Positions 23,007-35,294 are shown, counted from the first letter of the stretch. The stretch: 64,000 nucleotides of DNA from Malania oleifera (GCF_029873635.1 NC_080418.1:13557562-13621561), one strand, 5' to 3'. Notes: generated from the sequence alone by a model not told the origin. Program-made: numbers and translations.

Positions 23007-24390
23007 AAAAAATATAGATTCTTTGATATATTCCTTTATCGGAGCTTTAAGAAAAGATAAAAAAAATTATGAAGGAATTTATTTTTTTTATGTTGATTAT
23101 AAGTAAGAAATAAAACAAAAAACATACTAAATTAATGAATGAAAATATGATTTTACAAATCATTTACATTTGATTTTTCTTAATTTTTAATCGTACTAAA
23201 TTTTTTTCTATTTTTAATATTTTTTTTAGTATAGGAAAAATATAATAGAGAATAAATTTTATTTTTTTTTCTTTTTTTTTCCTAGCTAAAATTTTTTATC
23301 CAAACATGCCAAAATAAAAGTGGTAAAAATGGATGAGTGCTGCTAGTGCTCAGATTTGATGCTGAACTATAGTGTCCAAAGTGATACAATGGTAGCTGGA
23401 ATGTTCAAATTATTGAAAAATATATAATTAGATTAGTTTCCAAATGATATTAAACGAAACCTCAAAAATATAAATTAAATAAAAAAAATTAAACCTTTCA
23501 CATAAAATTAGGAATCCTACTATCATCGTGGACCGCCACATTCAACATTTTTGAATTATAAGTGCCACTCACATAAAACAACTTAAAACTCCAAACACTA
23601 ATTCAAACCATAATAATAATAATAATAATAATAATAAACTTAAGCTGAAATGTGTATAATTTATGAACATAAATTGTTGGGAACATTCTCAAAATATAAA
23701 AGAAGTTTTTTTTTTTTTTTTGGGGTTAGTTGGGGAGCAAAGGGAGTCAAAATCAAGGAGTGCATTTTGGCAGAGAGAGAGAGAGAGAGAGAGAGAGATT
23801 CCAAATATGATGCATGCACATTCATGGTGGGGTTGACCCAACCGGCCAACCCTAACCCCAACCCCACTGCACGTCTGCACATGGGGGCGGGGTTCGGCGG
23901 CCGGGCCCACCCCGCCACCCTGCTCCGCAGATCATGAGTTGCCGTTGCCGCTGCGGCCCCCACCCTGCAATTTCCTTCTTCACATGTCGTTGAATTCAAT
24001 GCAGGGTTTGCTTTCCAGTTCCCCATCTCTCTATCTCTCTTTTCCAAAAATAATAATTAATAAATAAATACATTTTTCTTTTAGTTTTTTTTAAAAAAAA
24101 AAAAAATTATTTGGGGGTGAGACAAACACCATTGGATTCTTGAAAATGAAAAACGAACCCACTGCTTTGGATTCCTTTTATTTTTTTCAAACTCAACTCA
24201 CTTTCTTTTCTCCTTTTCTTTTGGGGTTTAATTAGTGTTTGTTTGGTTGTGTTTATTTGATGAGATTTGGTTTGTGAGAGTGCATTAAAGAGGGCGCCAC
24301 CTAAGCTTTATAATTTTTAATTCCATTTATTACCCCCATTTACTTATTTTCATTATTTTTTACCCAAAAAAATAGTTTATAATTCACCCC
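23007..24390. other. AT-rich spacer with microsatellites
   Basis: No gene. (AAT)n at about 23610-23637, (GA)n at about 23771-23798 and a T run near 23706-23720. 23040-23315 looks like another worn copy of the 'gttt...ccaaacat' MITE-like repeat. 23335-23410 resembles the downstream half of the possible SINE at 16110-16285. 23820-23960 is a short GC-rich patch without a recognisable product. Confidence 0.45.
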
Positions 24391-24660
24391 CTATAATTTT
24401 TATTCTAAAATTTTCAACCATTGTAAAATTAAAACATTTAAGACTTAATAATTGACTAACCGAAAATAATTGTGGACAATATACAACCTAAATATTAACT
24501 ATTGTATTAAATTTTCATAAGAAATTAACAATATTATTTTTATTTAATAAAGTTTTAATTTTAATTAAAATTTATAATAACATAAATATTTATATTTTTA
24601 ATAAATATTTTCAAAATAATATATATGATTAATTAAAATTTTATGTTTTAGTTAAAAAAT
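24391..24660 (+). repeat. Dispersed AT-rich repeat, copy 1
   Basis: Shares ordered wording with 27645-27845: 'tattctaaaattt.caacca', 'aaaacattta..acttaata.ttga.taac..aaataat' and a following 'ataaatattta.a.tttttaata'. Non-coding; identity of the parent element unknown. Confidence 0.55.
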
Positions 24661-25049
24661 TAATATTTATCATAAATTAAAATTTTTTCTTTTATTTTAT
24701 TAATATCTATTAATTAAAATATAATAATAGAATATGATTATATGATATTATAAGGTACTGTTGTCCAAGATTCAAAATAGTGAGGGCAACTTGGTCTAAA
24801 AAGTAAGATTTTCATAGGAATGAAATTTCCATAAAACTAACTCATAAGGGGAAGGGAAAATAAGACGTTCATATTTCATGGGAATCCTTTTATCCGTAAG
24901 AATATAAACATGTTCGGCACGTTAGATTTTTATATTCAAACAAATGTGAGAATAAGATATCATGAACATCGGAAAGGTTGATAGATGTTGCAAACCGAAC
25001 TATCCCTAAAAAATAATCCAATTTGTCCAAATAGTGGTTTGTTGGAGAG

Positions 25050-26010
25050 AAAGGGACTTGAAATGCCTCAAGGGACAACAATGTACCTTTTGACCGAAGA
25101 CATGTTATTTAAGGTTATGTTTTGGAACATGAATCTCATTTTTAGATTTAAATTTGTTTAGACTTTAGATGAAGCTTAATACAATATTTTATTACTTTTT
25201 TAAGTCTAAATCCAAAGTTTAAATTCTATTACCTCAAACATGGTACAAGGGTATTTCGTCATTTTAATATACTATTACTAGAGATTTTTGTGTGAATTCT
25301 ATGCACGTAATCACAGTGCTTAACTATGAAAATTAGTATGTTTACTCATTTTTCTTCTATTTTCTTACAATTTAATGAGCATATGTGCAAAACTCTAAGG
25401 TAGGGGTGAACATAATTCAGGTTTAACCAAATTAACTGATCGTCAATTTTTGGTTTGGGTATGGGAAATCTTTAACTCAGTTAATCGAATTACCCAAATT
25501 GCTAATTAATTAATAATTAAATATAAATTGGTAATACATATATATTATATATGTTAAATCTTAAATGTTTACTATTAAAATATCCTTTTTATCAATAAAC
25601 TCTTTCATTAATTAAACTAGATTAGCAAATTAGAAACAAAATTTGCAATTATATTTTGTTTTATAATCAATTTTAAATTTAATCAGTCAAATTTGGCTAA
25701 CCGAATTACACGAAAAGTTAGTTTTGTTGAGTACGATTCAGTTATAACAACTAATTCGATCGATTCGATTAGGAATTAGTGTTAACCGAAAAATTCGGTT
25801 AATTCAATTAATTAATATAATTTGACCGAATCAATAGTTTGCAGGCCTTTACTCTAAAGTATATTTCCAAGATCATGTAGGAAAATAAAAAATTTTCTCA
25901 TTACTAGCACAATCAAACAACAAAATATTTACGACAAAAAACTATAAAAATGTATACTTCAAAAAAAAAAAAAAAAGATTAAACACTTTTCACTGCAAAA
26001 AATTATATTA
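25050..26010 (+). repeat. Dispersed repeat C, copy 1 (with a later insertion)
   Basis: Collinear with 41650-42160. Shared landmarks: 'atgcctcaag', 'gaagacatgttat.taaggtt', 'gatgaa.cttaatacaat', 'gtacgtaatcaca', 'cttctattttcttacaattta', 'ccaagat', 'cattaccagcacaatcaaacaa' and an A run before 'gattaaacactt..cactg'. The other copy lacks the 25400-25850 block, which marks that block as an insertion. Confidence 0.7.
25400..25850. mobile_element. MITE-like insertion (hAT-type) in repeat C
   Basis: Absent from the second copy of repeat C. It is flanked by ACTCTAAG (25392-25399) and ACTCTAAA (25851-25858), an 8-bp duplication with one change, the size hAT elements make. The left end TAGGGGTGAAC and the right end (complement AAAGGCCTGCAA) are weak inverted repeats. 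The inside is rich in 'aaccgaattaa' wording and is non-coding. Confidence 0.6.
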
Positions 26011-27644
26011 AAAAAGAAACTAGCTTGCCTTTGAAAGCTTGAGTTCCAAAATTTTTAATAAATAATGACTCGACTCACATAAGAGCGGGTGGACAGATGA
26101 TGCAACCTAAGCCTCACCTGTTTCATCAGCTTACCTCCCATATTTTCAAAAACTACTAAACAACCTCTTGACATTTAAGTTTATTGACAAAATAAATTTT
26201 TCAAGACCTGTTATATATATGTGAAAAAAAATTAATTTTATCCATAATAAATTATATTTTTTAAATGACACCCATTTAATAAATCAAATTGAAAAAAATA
26301 GTCAACATAATATTTTGAAAACTAATTAAACAATCAGAAACCCTAATTAATTTTCAAATTAGTTGGTTTATCTGGTCCAATCGCTTTAGATCAACCAATT
26401 GACATCATCATAACAAAATATGTATTATTATTATTTTTAAATTTTAAACTTTTAAAAAATATATGAAAATTTAAAATTAATAATAAATCATAAAAATACC
26501 TAGTTATAAAACTACAAAATGTTTATTAAATGTAATTTTCAAAACAAAAAATTATTGACTAAACACATCATAAAACAAATAAAGCATCGTTTAATATTTT
26601 TAAATCATGTAACTTATTAAAACACAGTGTAAATATAAAAGTTCATTCTTTGTAAATTAAAATTATAAAATGGGATTTTAATTCTTTTATGTGTAAAATT
26701 TAATGTTAAATGGATAAAAAAAACTCAAATTTATATTTATTGGTTGACTATTAATAGAGACAATTCACATGACTTTTCCTAATTTTGTCCAAGTTTTTAT
26801 GTTTTTAAATATTGTATTCAACCTAACCCAAAAAGTAAGCGACAAATTGACCAATCATTTAATTCAAATCATTTTTTTTCAAATTATATTTTATTTTTTA
26901 AAGATATATTAAATCATTTAATTTTCATAAAATGTATATAGAAAATATTTTATAATACTATAATTATTTATGGATTATTTGTGTATTTATTTATTTCTAT
27001 TAATTTTAATTTTTTTTAAAAAATAATAATTTAATTATATTGTCATGCTTATGTAAATTAACTGACATGATTGAGTCATTGGGTGTTCAACTCATCTATA
27101 AGTTTAATTTTAAAAAAAATGTAATTGACTAATCAATTTTTTAAAATTAATTTATTAAAGTAATGTCCTTTTCTTAGTTTATCTTGTTAAAATTGAGTGA
27201 AGTATAAAATTGTCATTTTATTAAAGATAAATTTTAATTTTTTTTTTTTACTAAACTTAATTGTTGGCTAATATTTAACTAACAAAGAGTTCATTTTGTC
27301 AATAAAATTAAATTTTAAGGGGTTTTGTGATAGTTTTAAAAATTTAGGGGTGAAGTGTCATTTTCAGAAAAGTGAAGGAGTGTTACTAGATTTAAAATAT
27401 ATTCGTATAGAAATATGGAATTGCAATCCTAAAAATCTCATTCTTGAAAGTAGAGTACTTGCCTCGTAGGAATGTTTTTGATTGTTTCGTGTTATCTAAA
27501 CAAGTTCTCATGTCAATGTTTGGTTCAACATTAAAATCCTAAAAGATATTTTTTTTAAATGACCAATATACCCTTGACATGTTTCTAACTAATATATAAA
27601 AACAATTATATTTTTTAACCCAAAACTTACTGAAAATGTGTACT
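26011..27644. other. AT-rich spacer, nothing recognised
   Basis: Over 1.6 kb with very high A+T, no frame above background and no element ends I can defend. Confidence 0.45.
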
Positions 27645-27845
27645 TCATTAAATTTATATTCTAAAATTTCAACCACAACAAATTTAAAACATTTAACACT
27701 TAATAGTTGATTAACTAAAATAATATAGGGCAATATTTTTAAAAAATATAAATATTTACACTTTTAATAGACATTTTTAAAAATAATACAAATTTAATTA
27801 ACACAAATATTTTTTAATTAAAAATTAAAATTATAACATTTAAAT
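27645..27845 (+). repeat. Dispersed AT-rich repeat, copy 2
   Basis: Collinear with 24391-24660, including 'tattctaaaatttcaacca' and 'aaaacatttaacacttaatagttga'. Non-coding. Confidence 0.5.
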
Positions 27846-27859
27846 TGATAAATTTGTTA

Positions 27860-28344
27860 TAAAAATGCAGAAAATAAATAAAAAATAAATAGAGATGAGA
27901 CAGAGATTTCACGTGGTTTAGCTATGCCTACTCCACAGGCAGATGGGATCAAAACTTCACTATCACAGGAAGAATTATAATAGGATATGGAATTGACCTT
28001 GTACAAGATATCTCTATATTCTCCTTATCTCTCGTCTTCTTTTCCTTTCTATGACACTTCAAGCATATAATTTGTATATGTATACAAATGAGAGGGAGGG
28101 GTGGAAGATGAATTAGCATATAGGGCAGGTTCATAGGAATATGAATTAGTGTATATATATGGGATAGATTCATAGGGACATGGATTAGTGTAGATATATA
28201 GGGTAGGTTCATTGTTGACATAGGAAAATGATTTGTCCATGTCATGGACATCATATCCTTGGGAATGTTGAAAGATGTTGCAACCAAACATCCTCTTAGA
28301 GATAATCCAATTTGTCAAGTAGGAAAAAAAAATAGGTCCTTTCG
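27860..28344. repeat. Copia-LTR-like remnant with short tandem repeat
   Basis: 'gagatttcacgtggtttagctatgcctactccac' resembles the conserved 'ttacgtggttcggtc...cctacgtccac' stretch in the copia LTRs at 8015-8050 and 13080-13115, suggesting a worn copia LTR fragment. At about 28110-28225 there are three imperfect ~40-bp copies of 'attagtgtatatata.gg.taggttcatagg'. No coding frame. Confidence 0.45.
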
Positions 28345-28846
28345 TGTCGCAACGTCCCGAAGATGGGTTCGGAATGACAATGGATAATAATGTTGAAAGT
28401 TCAATGGAATTGCCACTAACTTGTTATTTACCTAGATGTAGTTAATTCGCCTAATTACTACCTATTGATTGGTTTCTAAACTAATCCTAAGGTCAAGGAA
28501 CTAATAGTCACGGTTTGCATTTACCAAGTTGGAATCAGAGGTTTAGTTATGCGATAGGAAGGTACTAGCACCCCCTATACACCCGTCCTACGAACAGTAT
28601 TTAATTAACTATACATTATCCATATATTGAATCTAACGATTTTAATTAATTCCTTAAAAATAAATATTAAAATTTTAAAATAAAAATGTAAAATACAGTG
28701 CAATTTAGAAATGTCTAATAAAACCTCCAAAGGAGAGGATCTTATTTGATAAAACCTCCCACAACTAACACATGTGGGGTTTGAAATACCTGTTTACCCT
28801 TTGTTTAATCAATGGGACACACACACACCAAAATAGTATATATGTA

Positions 28847-28889
<43 letters not shown>
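28847..28889. repeat. (AT/TATG)n microsatellite
   Basis: 'tatatatgta' units passing into an uninterrupted AT run, inside the family-A fragment. Confidence 0.85.
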
Positions 28890-28892
<3 letters not shown>

Positions 28893-29242
28893 CAAACAAA
28901 TTCATCAAATTTGAGTAAAAAAAGAGTCTTTAAGTATTCCCAGGTTTTTCAAAATTTTTAAGAATTTTTAAAATTTTCTAATATTTTTTCTCTACAATTT
29001 TTAAAGACTTTTTCTTTATTTTATTTATTTTTGACTTTTTTTTCATTTTTTTACCTAAGTCAAAAATAACTCAAATAATTTTTATTGATTTATTTATACT
29101 AATTTTCTATATTTTTTATTTTTTAACTATTTTTTTCAAATTTTTTAAATTAAAAATTAATTTTTAAATTTTAAAAAATGAACAGGCAGTTTGAGACGGG
29201 TTTAAACCGGTTTGACCTAGTTGAAGAATGGCAGCCATGTGT

Positions 29243-29364
29243 CGCCATCGCCACATGTCAGGCGATGGCGACACATCGTGTTGCTATCTTTTTATTATAT
29301 ATATATATAATAAAAAGATAGCAACACGATGTGTCGCCATCGCAATTGACATGTGGCGATGGCG
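29243..29364. repeat. Long near-perfect palindrome (foldback)
   Basis: 29262-29343 is a perfect 82-bp palindrome: 41-base arms meeting in an AT run centred between 29302 and 29303. Outside it, 29243-29260 is the exact complement of 29347-29364, with a two-base mismatched step between inner and outer arms. The motif 'cgccatcgc' also repeats within each arm. Transcription in either direction would give a ~60-bp RNA stem. It lies inside the reverse family-A LTR fragment and has no counterpart in the plus-strand copy. Confidence 0.95.
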
Positions 29365-29527
29365 ATATATATATAAATTTATTGCAGTAAGGTAATGTAA
29401 GCATGACGTCACCCACCACGTGGAAAAATTCGATAGGTCCAGGGAGTTTGGCACAAGCGATCCATTCGTCCAGAGAAAATACATTGGATGACCAAGATCG
29501 TGCTACGTTGCTTTTCAAACATGCAGT

Positions 29528-31848
29528 TGTTGGAATTGATGTATTCCCAAGAGGGGGATGAATTGGAATTTTAAAATTTCTCTTTAGGTTTAACGAGATA
29601 TTAGCAATATTTCACAACCTATGATATTTCTAACTGGATTTCAATGCTCACAGTATTCAAAGCATGTATGTGAGAACAATCAATACAATAAATAATTAAA
29701 CATACATGAACTGAATTCAAAGTGTGGAAAATAAAGTATGCAAGGAAGAGATCAACACACAATATGATATCGGGGTTCGGCCAATACTGCCTACATCCCT
29801 GCCTCTAGCTAGCAAACCCGAAGATTCCACTATTGCTCACTTAACGGGTGGAGCGGCACCGGTTACAACCAAGTCAAATTACCAAAGCTGACCTTAACCT
29901 TTACAAACTCTCCTTGCGAAGCGGAGAAGACCTTAACAACTAATCCTTACGGGCTAGATCAATACCCCCTCAAGCTACGCTTGGAATACAACAGATATTC
30001 AGTATAAATTTTGTGTACAATTTCAATGCTTCTCCACAAGCAGATATGTACCACGATATGCTCAATATAATTACAAATTGCACTTCCGTATAATATGAAA
30101 GTATAAACTCAGTGAAGTCTAAATGTGACTACTCTCAAGATAATGTCAATATTATCAAGCAGTATGTGAGAGTGGTGATGTGTTAAAAATATGTATATCA
30201 ATCACAAGCAATAACCATAAAGAATTCAAGAGTACACTCAAATATCTCAAGAACTAATATTAAGTATAAAGTATAGGAGATATTTGAAATCAAGCTTGTT
30301 TGAAAAGTGTTTCACAAAGCACAAGAACAAGCCTTTGAATACTTGCAACAATAATGCAAGATTCACAAGCTTTAGAGAGTATTCCCATTGAAAACTTATG
30401 AATTAAATCACAAGGGAACTCTCAAGTTCACTCTCAAAAAAATCAACATCAAACAAATACAATAAGAGTGTGAGCTAATATTAACAATCTCAATAATACT
30501 CTTACCAAAGGATTTTAACAAGTAGGATAAGTAAGAGATGATTTTTTGGCTTGTATATGAAAAATAAGGGTTTTGAATTTCAGAGAGTTTTGACTAATGA
30601 TATTTTCTAATCCATAGTTAATCTTTCCAAATGAACTGGTATATATAGACATTCATAAAAATATAACCGTTGAGGGACACAAGAGTCATTTTAGAAAAGA
30701 TTAGTGAAGGTTAAATAAAATTAACCTTGTTTTACTGCAGTTAAAAAAGTTCAACCTGAGAGTTTCGCTCGACCAGATTTTAAGTTCGATCAACCTAATT
30801 TCCAAGTTTGGTCGACCAGGTCATTTTTCAACTATAAGTTCAGTCGACTAGGGCATTGGGGAATTAGCCACGTGCCAATTCGGTCAACCAGAACATTCAA
30901 GTTCATTTTAAAAATGGTCAACCGGATAATCAACTTGTTGACCCTAGGAGGTTTGGTCAACCAAAAGTCTATACAGGTTCAAGTTTGGTCGACCGAATGG
31001 TCAAAATTTGACTCTAGAAGATTCAGTCGACCAAAAGTCTATAAAGGTTCAGGTTCGGTTGACCGACCATATAAAAATTGTGCATTTAAGTCCTAATTTT
31101 CTTTTGAAGTCACACATGTTCACATGATTATTACTTCTAAGATATAGGGGTTTTGTCACGTGATGTTTGGGGACCTAAAGTCAATCTATGGTCAAGACTC
31201 TTTAATTTAGCCCAAAAAAGATGGCGTCAATTAACCGAAGTCAGCCCTAAAGTCTATCTACGGTCATTACTAAGCTTTCATTCATACCATGCATGTCATG
31301 CATTAATTATTACAGACCTTGGATTATAATTACATACCCAAAATGAATAAAAGAAAATATAATACAAATTGAAGTAAAGATCAGTTTTCATGCGTTGTTC
31401 CTTTGCAATTCCATGGAAAACACAGGGGTAAGCTCGTTTAAGTGCTTCTCGGCTTCCAAATTGCATCATCATCTGTGCTAACTGAAAAATAAAGATGGCG
31501 TCGGTTAACCGAAGTCAGCCCTAAAGTCTATCTACGGTCATTACTGAGCTTTCATTCATACCATGCATGTCATGCATTAATTATTACAGACCTTGGATTA
31601 TAATTACATACCCAAAATGAATAAAAGAAAATATAATACAAATTGAAGTAAAGATCAGTTTTCATGCGTTGTTCCTTTGCAATTCCATGGAAAACACAGG
31701 GGTAAGCTCGTTTAAGTGCTTCTCGGCTTCCAAATTGCATCATCATCTGTGCTAACTGAAAAATAAACCTACTCAAATACTTAAAGTACACAGATGAGAT
31801 ACTGTAGTTTGTCATAATCAAAAAAGGGATCTGACCAAAAGGTCAACA
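29528..31848 (-). mobile_element. Solo LTR, family B (Sirevirus-like), reverse
   Basis: Ends are TGTTGGAATT and GGTCAACA, the complements of the family-B LTR ends seen at 33241, 39469 and 55612. The flanks GCAGT (29523-29527) and GTAGT (31849-31853) match at four of five positions, as expected of an older duplication. It contains the family landmarks in reverse: the 'gaataca' end, the 'cggccaatac' block, the cluster of GGTCGACC motifs (30760-31060) and the 'catgcatgtcatgcat' block. No internal coding region adjoins it. It is more diverged than the other copies and carries a 274-bp tandem duplication. Confidence 0.85.
31217..31767. repeat. Tandem duplication, two 274-bp copies
   Basis: 31217-31490 and 31491-31764 are almost identical; I see only two or three substitutions. 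It arose inside the family-B solo LTR after insertion, because other family-B LTRs have a single copy. The high identity makes it recent compared with the LTR itself. Confidence 0.95.
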
Positions 31849-33240
31849 GTAGTGCTAAATGTGCCATATGTTATCGTCCTTACGGTGACACATGTCCCAC
31901 TTGATTTATTTATTTATTTTTCAAAATTTTAATATAAAAACTTTTTTTCTTCTTTTTTTTTCTTTTATTTTCTATTCATTCTCTCCTCTTTGAACTCTCT
32001 CTCTTTGAACTCTCTCGTTCTCCTCTCTCACTTTTTCTTCTCTCTCCAAACTCTCTTTCTCTCTCACTCTCTCTCCTATTTATCTTCGGTCTTTTACTTT
32101 TTCTTTCTTTATTTTTCTCTTTTCAAGCTTGCTCACTCTGTCTCTCAGCCTCGCTGCACCACCATGGTAGACATCCATGGCTACCATGGTCACCACCACA
32201 CAGCGACATTTCTCCCCAAGTAACCCGTCATCCCTTTCTCTATCTCTCAAACTCTCTCTATCTCTTTAACCGTTATTTCTAATGTCTCTAATTTCTCTCC
32301 AATATATCTAATCTTTTTTTTTTTTTTTGTGCATATCTTTATTCACAAACATGAGCAAAGAGTCTTAAGCTCTCTACTTTGCTTCTAGACCTAGGCTTGC
32401 CTCTTGGAACGGTAAGTCCCGATTTCTCTCATTCATTCTCTATCATGGTTGTTTCTTATTTTCCTTATATTTCATTTTATTTTCTTGATTTTTCCTACGC
32501 TTTCTCACAAGCCCAACAGGAGGGGGAGTGGTTTGGTTGACCTAGGCATTGACCCAGGTTAAGTTAGGGTTAGGTTGGGTTTAGGATTCTAGTTAGGTTG
32601 GAGCTATAGGGTCTTCGACTTAGTCAGATTAGGCCTGTATGTTGGGTTTGGTTAGGTTTTAGTAGATCAAGGCTTCAAGTTTTTTGGGTTTGACTAGGCT
32701 TTGGGCCTAGGTAAATTGGTAGGTTAAGTTGGATTAAGCCCAATCAGGATACGCAAGTTTGAGTCTTAAATTAGGCTGGGTCGTAGGTTAAACGAGTCTA
32801 GTTTAAGTAGGTTATACTGTAAGTTGAGTCTAGTTTGGGTTTTGACTAATGGGTTGGGATTGATTTTAGCTTACCCAAGTCAACATTGACTTGGGTCCAA
32901 GTGTTTGGGTCAAACACGGGTCATTAGACCCAGGTTGGGTATTCGGGTCTATTGACTTGAACCCCAGTCAAATTGACTCGGATTTTCAAGTCGAATCACG
33001 GGTAATCGGGTATGGTATTTGGATTCAAATCTGAATCTAAGTTTTTAGATCTAGGTCAAATATCGCAACCCCCTCTTAGATGATTTTGAAAGAATTCTCA
33101 AATTCATTTGGTTTAAAATTGATTTATATTCAAAGATTTTGTTCAAATTTAAGCTCAAATTACATAATTCAATTTTTAAACATGTCTAAAATTTAAACAA
33201 AGTTAATCGACTAACAAAAAATTTAGAAAAACTAACCTAT
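31849..33240 (-). repeat. Probable continuation of the reverse family-A LTR
   Basis: 31975-32330 is strongly CT-rich ('ctctctctttgaactctctc'), matching the complement of the purine-rich 4800-5150. 32520-33060 is a degenerate array of 'ggttgggttt' and 'gggtcaaatt' units, matching in style the complement of 3700-4400. No gene: the short frame at 31990-32223 is low-complexity. Assignment rests on order and composition rather than close identity. Confidence 0.4.
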
Positions 33241-35292
33241 TGTTGGCTTTTTGAGTTCAATCTCTGTTTTGATGCTGACGAACCACTAGTATCTTATGTG
33301 TGTATTTAGTACGTGAACATGCTTAAATTTCAGCACACATAAGGAAAGGGAAAATGGAAGCCCGAATAGAACTTAAAAGCTCACATCATCTGGCATATTC
33401 CAAGAAGGCAGTATAGCAAAGATGAAGAAAAAGACATGTTTTTAATTTGTAATGCATTTTGTTTTATATTTGGTCTGTTATAATACATGGCATGAATGAT
33501 GCGAATGATAAGCTCAACATGACCGTAGATTGACCATAGGAAACCAAATGACCGTAGGGCATCTTTCAGTTGACTGACGCCAAATTTTTAGGGTATGCTC
33601 AAAGACCATAGACTGACAACAGGTCTCAAAACATTGCATGAAAAAGCCCCCTATAACTTAGAATTAATTCTTATGTGAATAAGGGTGACTTCAAATAAGA
33701 TTAGGACTTGAATGCACAAAGTTAGTCTGTTCGTTCGACCAAACCCTAACATACAAAGCAACTTTAGTCGACCGAACCTCCCCAGGGTCAAACTGTTGAC
33801 CATCTGGTCGACCAATCTTAAAATCAACATTAACGCTCTGGTCGACCAAACTGGCACGTGGGGATTTCCCAACGCCCTAATCGACAAAACCTCTAGTTAT
33901 AAAATGACTAGGTCGACCGAACTCATGAAATTTGGTCAACCGAACTTGACCTGGTCAACCAAACCTTTGAGGGTTCAAATCGCCCTATTACGGTTGACCG
34001 AAACCTTAGTTCAAAAATGTCGCAGTTGACCGAACTCAATTACATGGTTGACCGAACCTTGAATATGGTCGACCGAACCTCTCGGCTTGGTCAATTTTTT
34101 ATTGTAGGTAAACAAGGTTAAATTTAATTAAACATCAATAATCTTTTTCTAAAATGACCTCCGTATCCCCAACGGTCATATTTTTCCCCAAGTTTATATA
34201 TACCCCTTCATTTGTCTTAATTAGAGAAGATTAGAAAAATCATTAAGAAAATTCTCTCAAATTTTTATACTCATTTTTTATCCTCTCTTTATTATTACTT
34301 TGAAAAATCTATTTTCAAGAGAGCATTATATTTATCTTGGGCATTTGTTTTTACAGATCATATTGTTTACTCTCATACCTTGTTTATTCTTTCAAATCTT
34401 ATTTTTTGAGAGTAAATCAAAGTTTTCTTCATATATATTCATTGATATATATCTTTGGAGGAAACTTGTTTATTGCTTGTGAATCTTGCACACATATTAC
34501 AAGACTTCAAAAGCTCATATATTCTTCATGGCAAAATTATTTTGGAGCAAAAATCCTAATTCCCTTAAGCTTTATTTGAAAGACTAGTTTTTGGGAAAAC
34601 TCTTGACATATTGAAAAGAGTACCTTGAGCATATTCTTATTTTAATATCTTTTCTTGGAAGGTCTCTTACTCTTGTTAGTAAGAAAATCATTTTTCACAC
34701 TCGGTATTTATTGAGAAATATTTTTTAGCGAAAAATACACATTCTCACATTGAGCTTTAATTCATATCATACGTGAGTGTATTTATGAGTTTACTGTTGT
34801 ACACATCAGCTTGTATTAGAAGCACATTTGTTTGTACGCAAAAATTTATTTGATTATCTGTTATATTCCCGACGGGTGGTCGGAAGAGGGAGACTAGTCT
34901 TGTGAATAGTCCTAAATTGGTTTAGACCCAGTTAAGAGAACTAGGTGCACCATCCTGGTAAGGTGTTGTATTAGGTATCGCTCTACCCATTAAGTGAGTC
35001 TTAGTGGAATCCTCTTACTTGTTAGCTTGAGGCAGGGACGTAGGTAGTATTGGCCGAACCCCGATAACATTTCTTGTGTCTGCTCTTAAATTCCTACACT
35101 TTAATTTCCTGCACATGTATGCTTATATTTAATTAATTATGAATGTGTGCATGATTTAAATACTGTGAATGATTGGGAAATATTTAGACAAACCTTAGGT
35201 TGTGATGTACTTGTTGTTGGATTAGTTAAACCTAGGCATAAATTTTTTAATACTCAATTCACCCCCCTCTTGGGAATACACTAATTCCAACA
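33241..35292 (+). repeat. Family-B 5' LTR
   Basis: 2052 bp, TGTTGGC...TTCCAACA. At 33730-34090 it holds about a dozen variants of GGTCGACCGAAC, around a GGTCGACC palindrome. Past this is a TATATATA box near 34194-34202, then an AT-rich stretch. The last 430 bp are better conserved: 'gagggagactag', 'caggtgcaccatcctggtaagg' and 'ggcagggacgtag..agtattggccgaacc'. Confidence 0.92.
34194..34202 (+). promoter_or_regulatory. Candidate TATA box of the family-B LTR
   Basis: 'tttatatataccccttcat' is conserved at the same place in the 3' LTR (40299-40310) and in the solo LTR (near 56643-56652), just after the GGTCGACC cluster and the 'ccgtatccccaacggtcat' block. Position and conservation fit the core promoter of the element. 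Confidence 0.5.
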
Positions 35293-35294
35293 AT

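Larger units (their letters stand above)
28345..29527 (-). mobile_element. Family-A LTR fragment, reverse orientation
   Basis: Read on the minus strand, its end (28345) is CGTTGCGACA-like and the region at 28555-28605 closely matches 6045-6090 of the plus-strand solo LTR ('gggtgtatagggggtgctagt'). Further back the 'tgacgtca', AT-run and 'ggttgacc..gttaaacc' landmarks of 5340-5530 recur in order. It is interrupted at 29528 by a family-B solo LTR. It probably continues at 31849-33240, where the pyrimidine-rich and 'ggttgggttt' stretches match the complement of 3700-5150 in order and style. Confidence 0.65.

Noticed and set aside
28110-28225. The ~40-bp tandem repeat considered as a CRISPR-like or minisatellite array
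   Set aside because: Only three imperfect copies without unique spacers, in a plant genome. It is an ordinary small tandem repeat.
30872-31096. 74-codon frame in the reverse family-B solo LTR
   Set aside because: It translates the GGTCGACC motif cluster. No conservation as protein in the other LTR copies.
34300-34482. 60-codon hydrophobic frame conserved in both LTRs of the family-B element (also 40404-40586)
   Set aside because: Conservation only reflects LTR identity. The frame is not kept in the solo LTR at 55612, and the stretch is AT-rich leader sequence.
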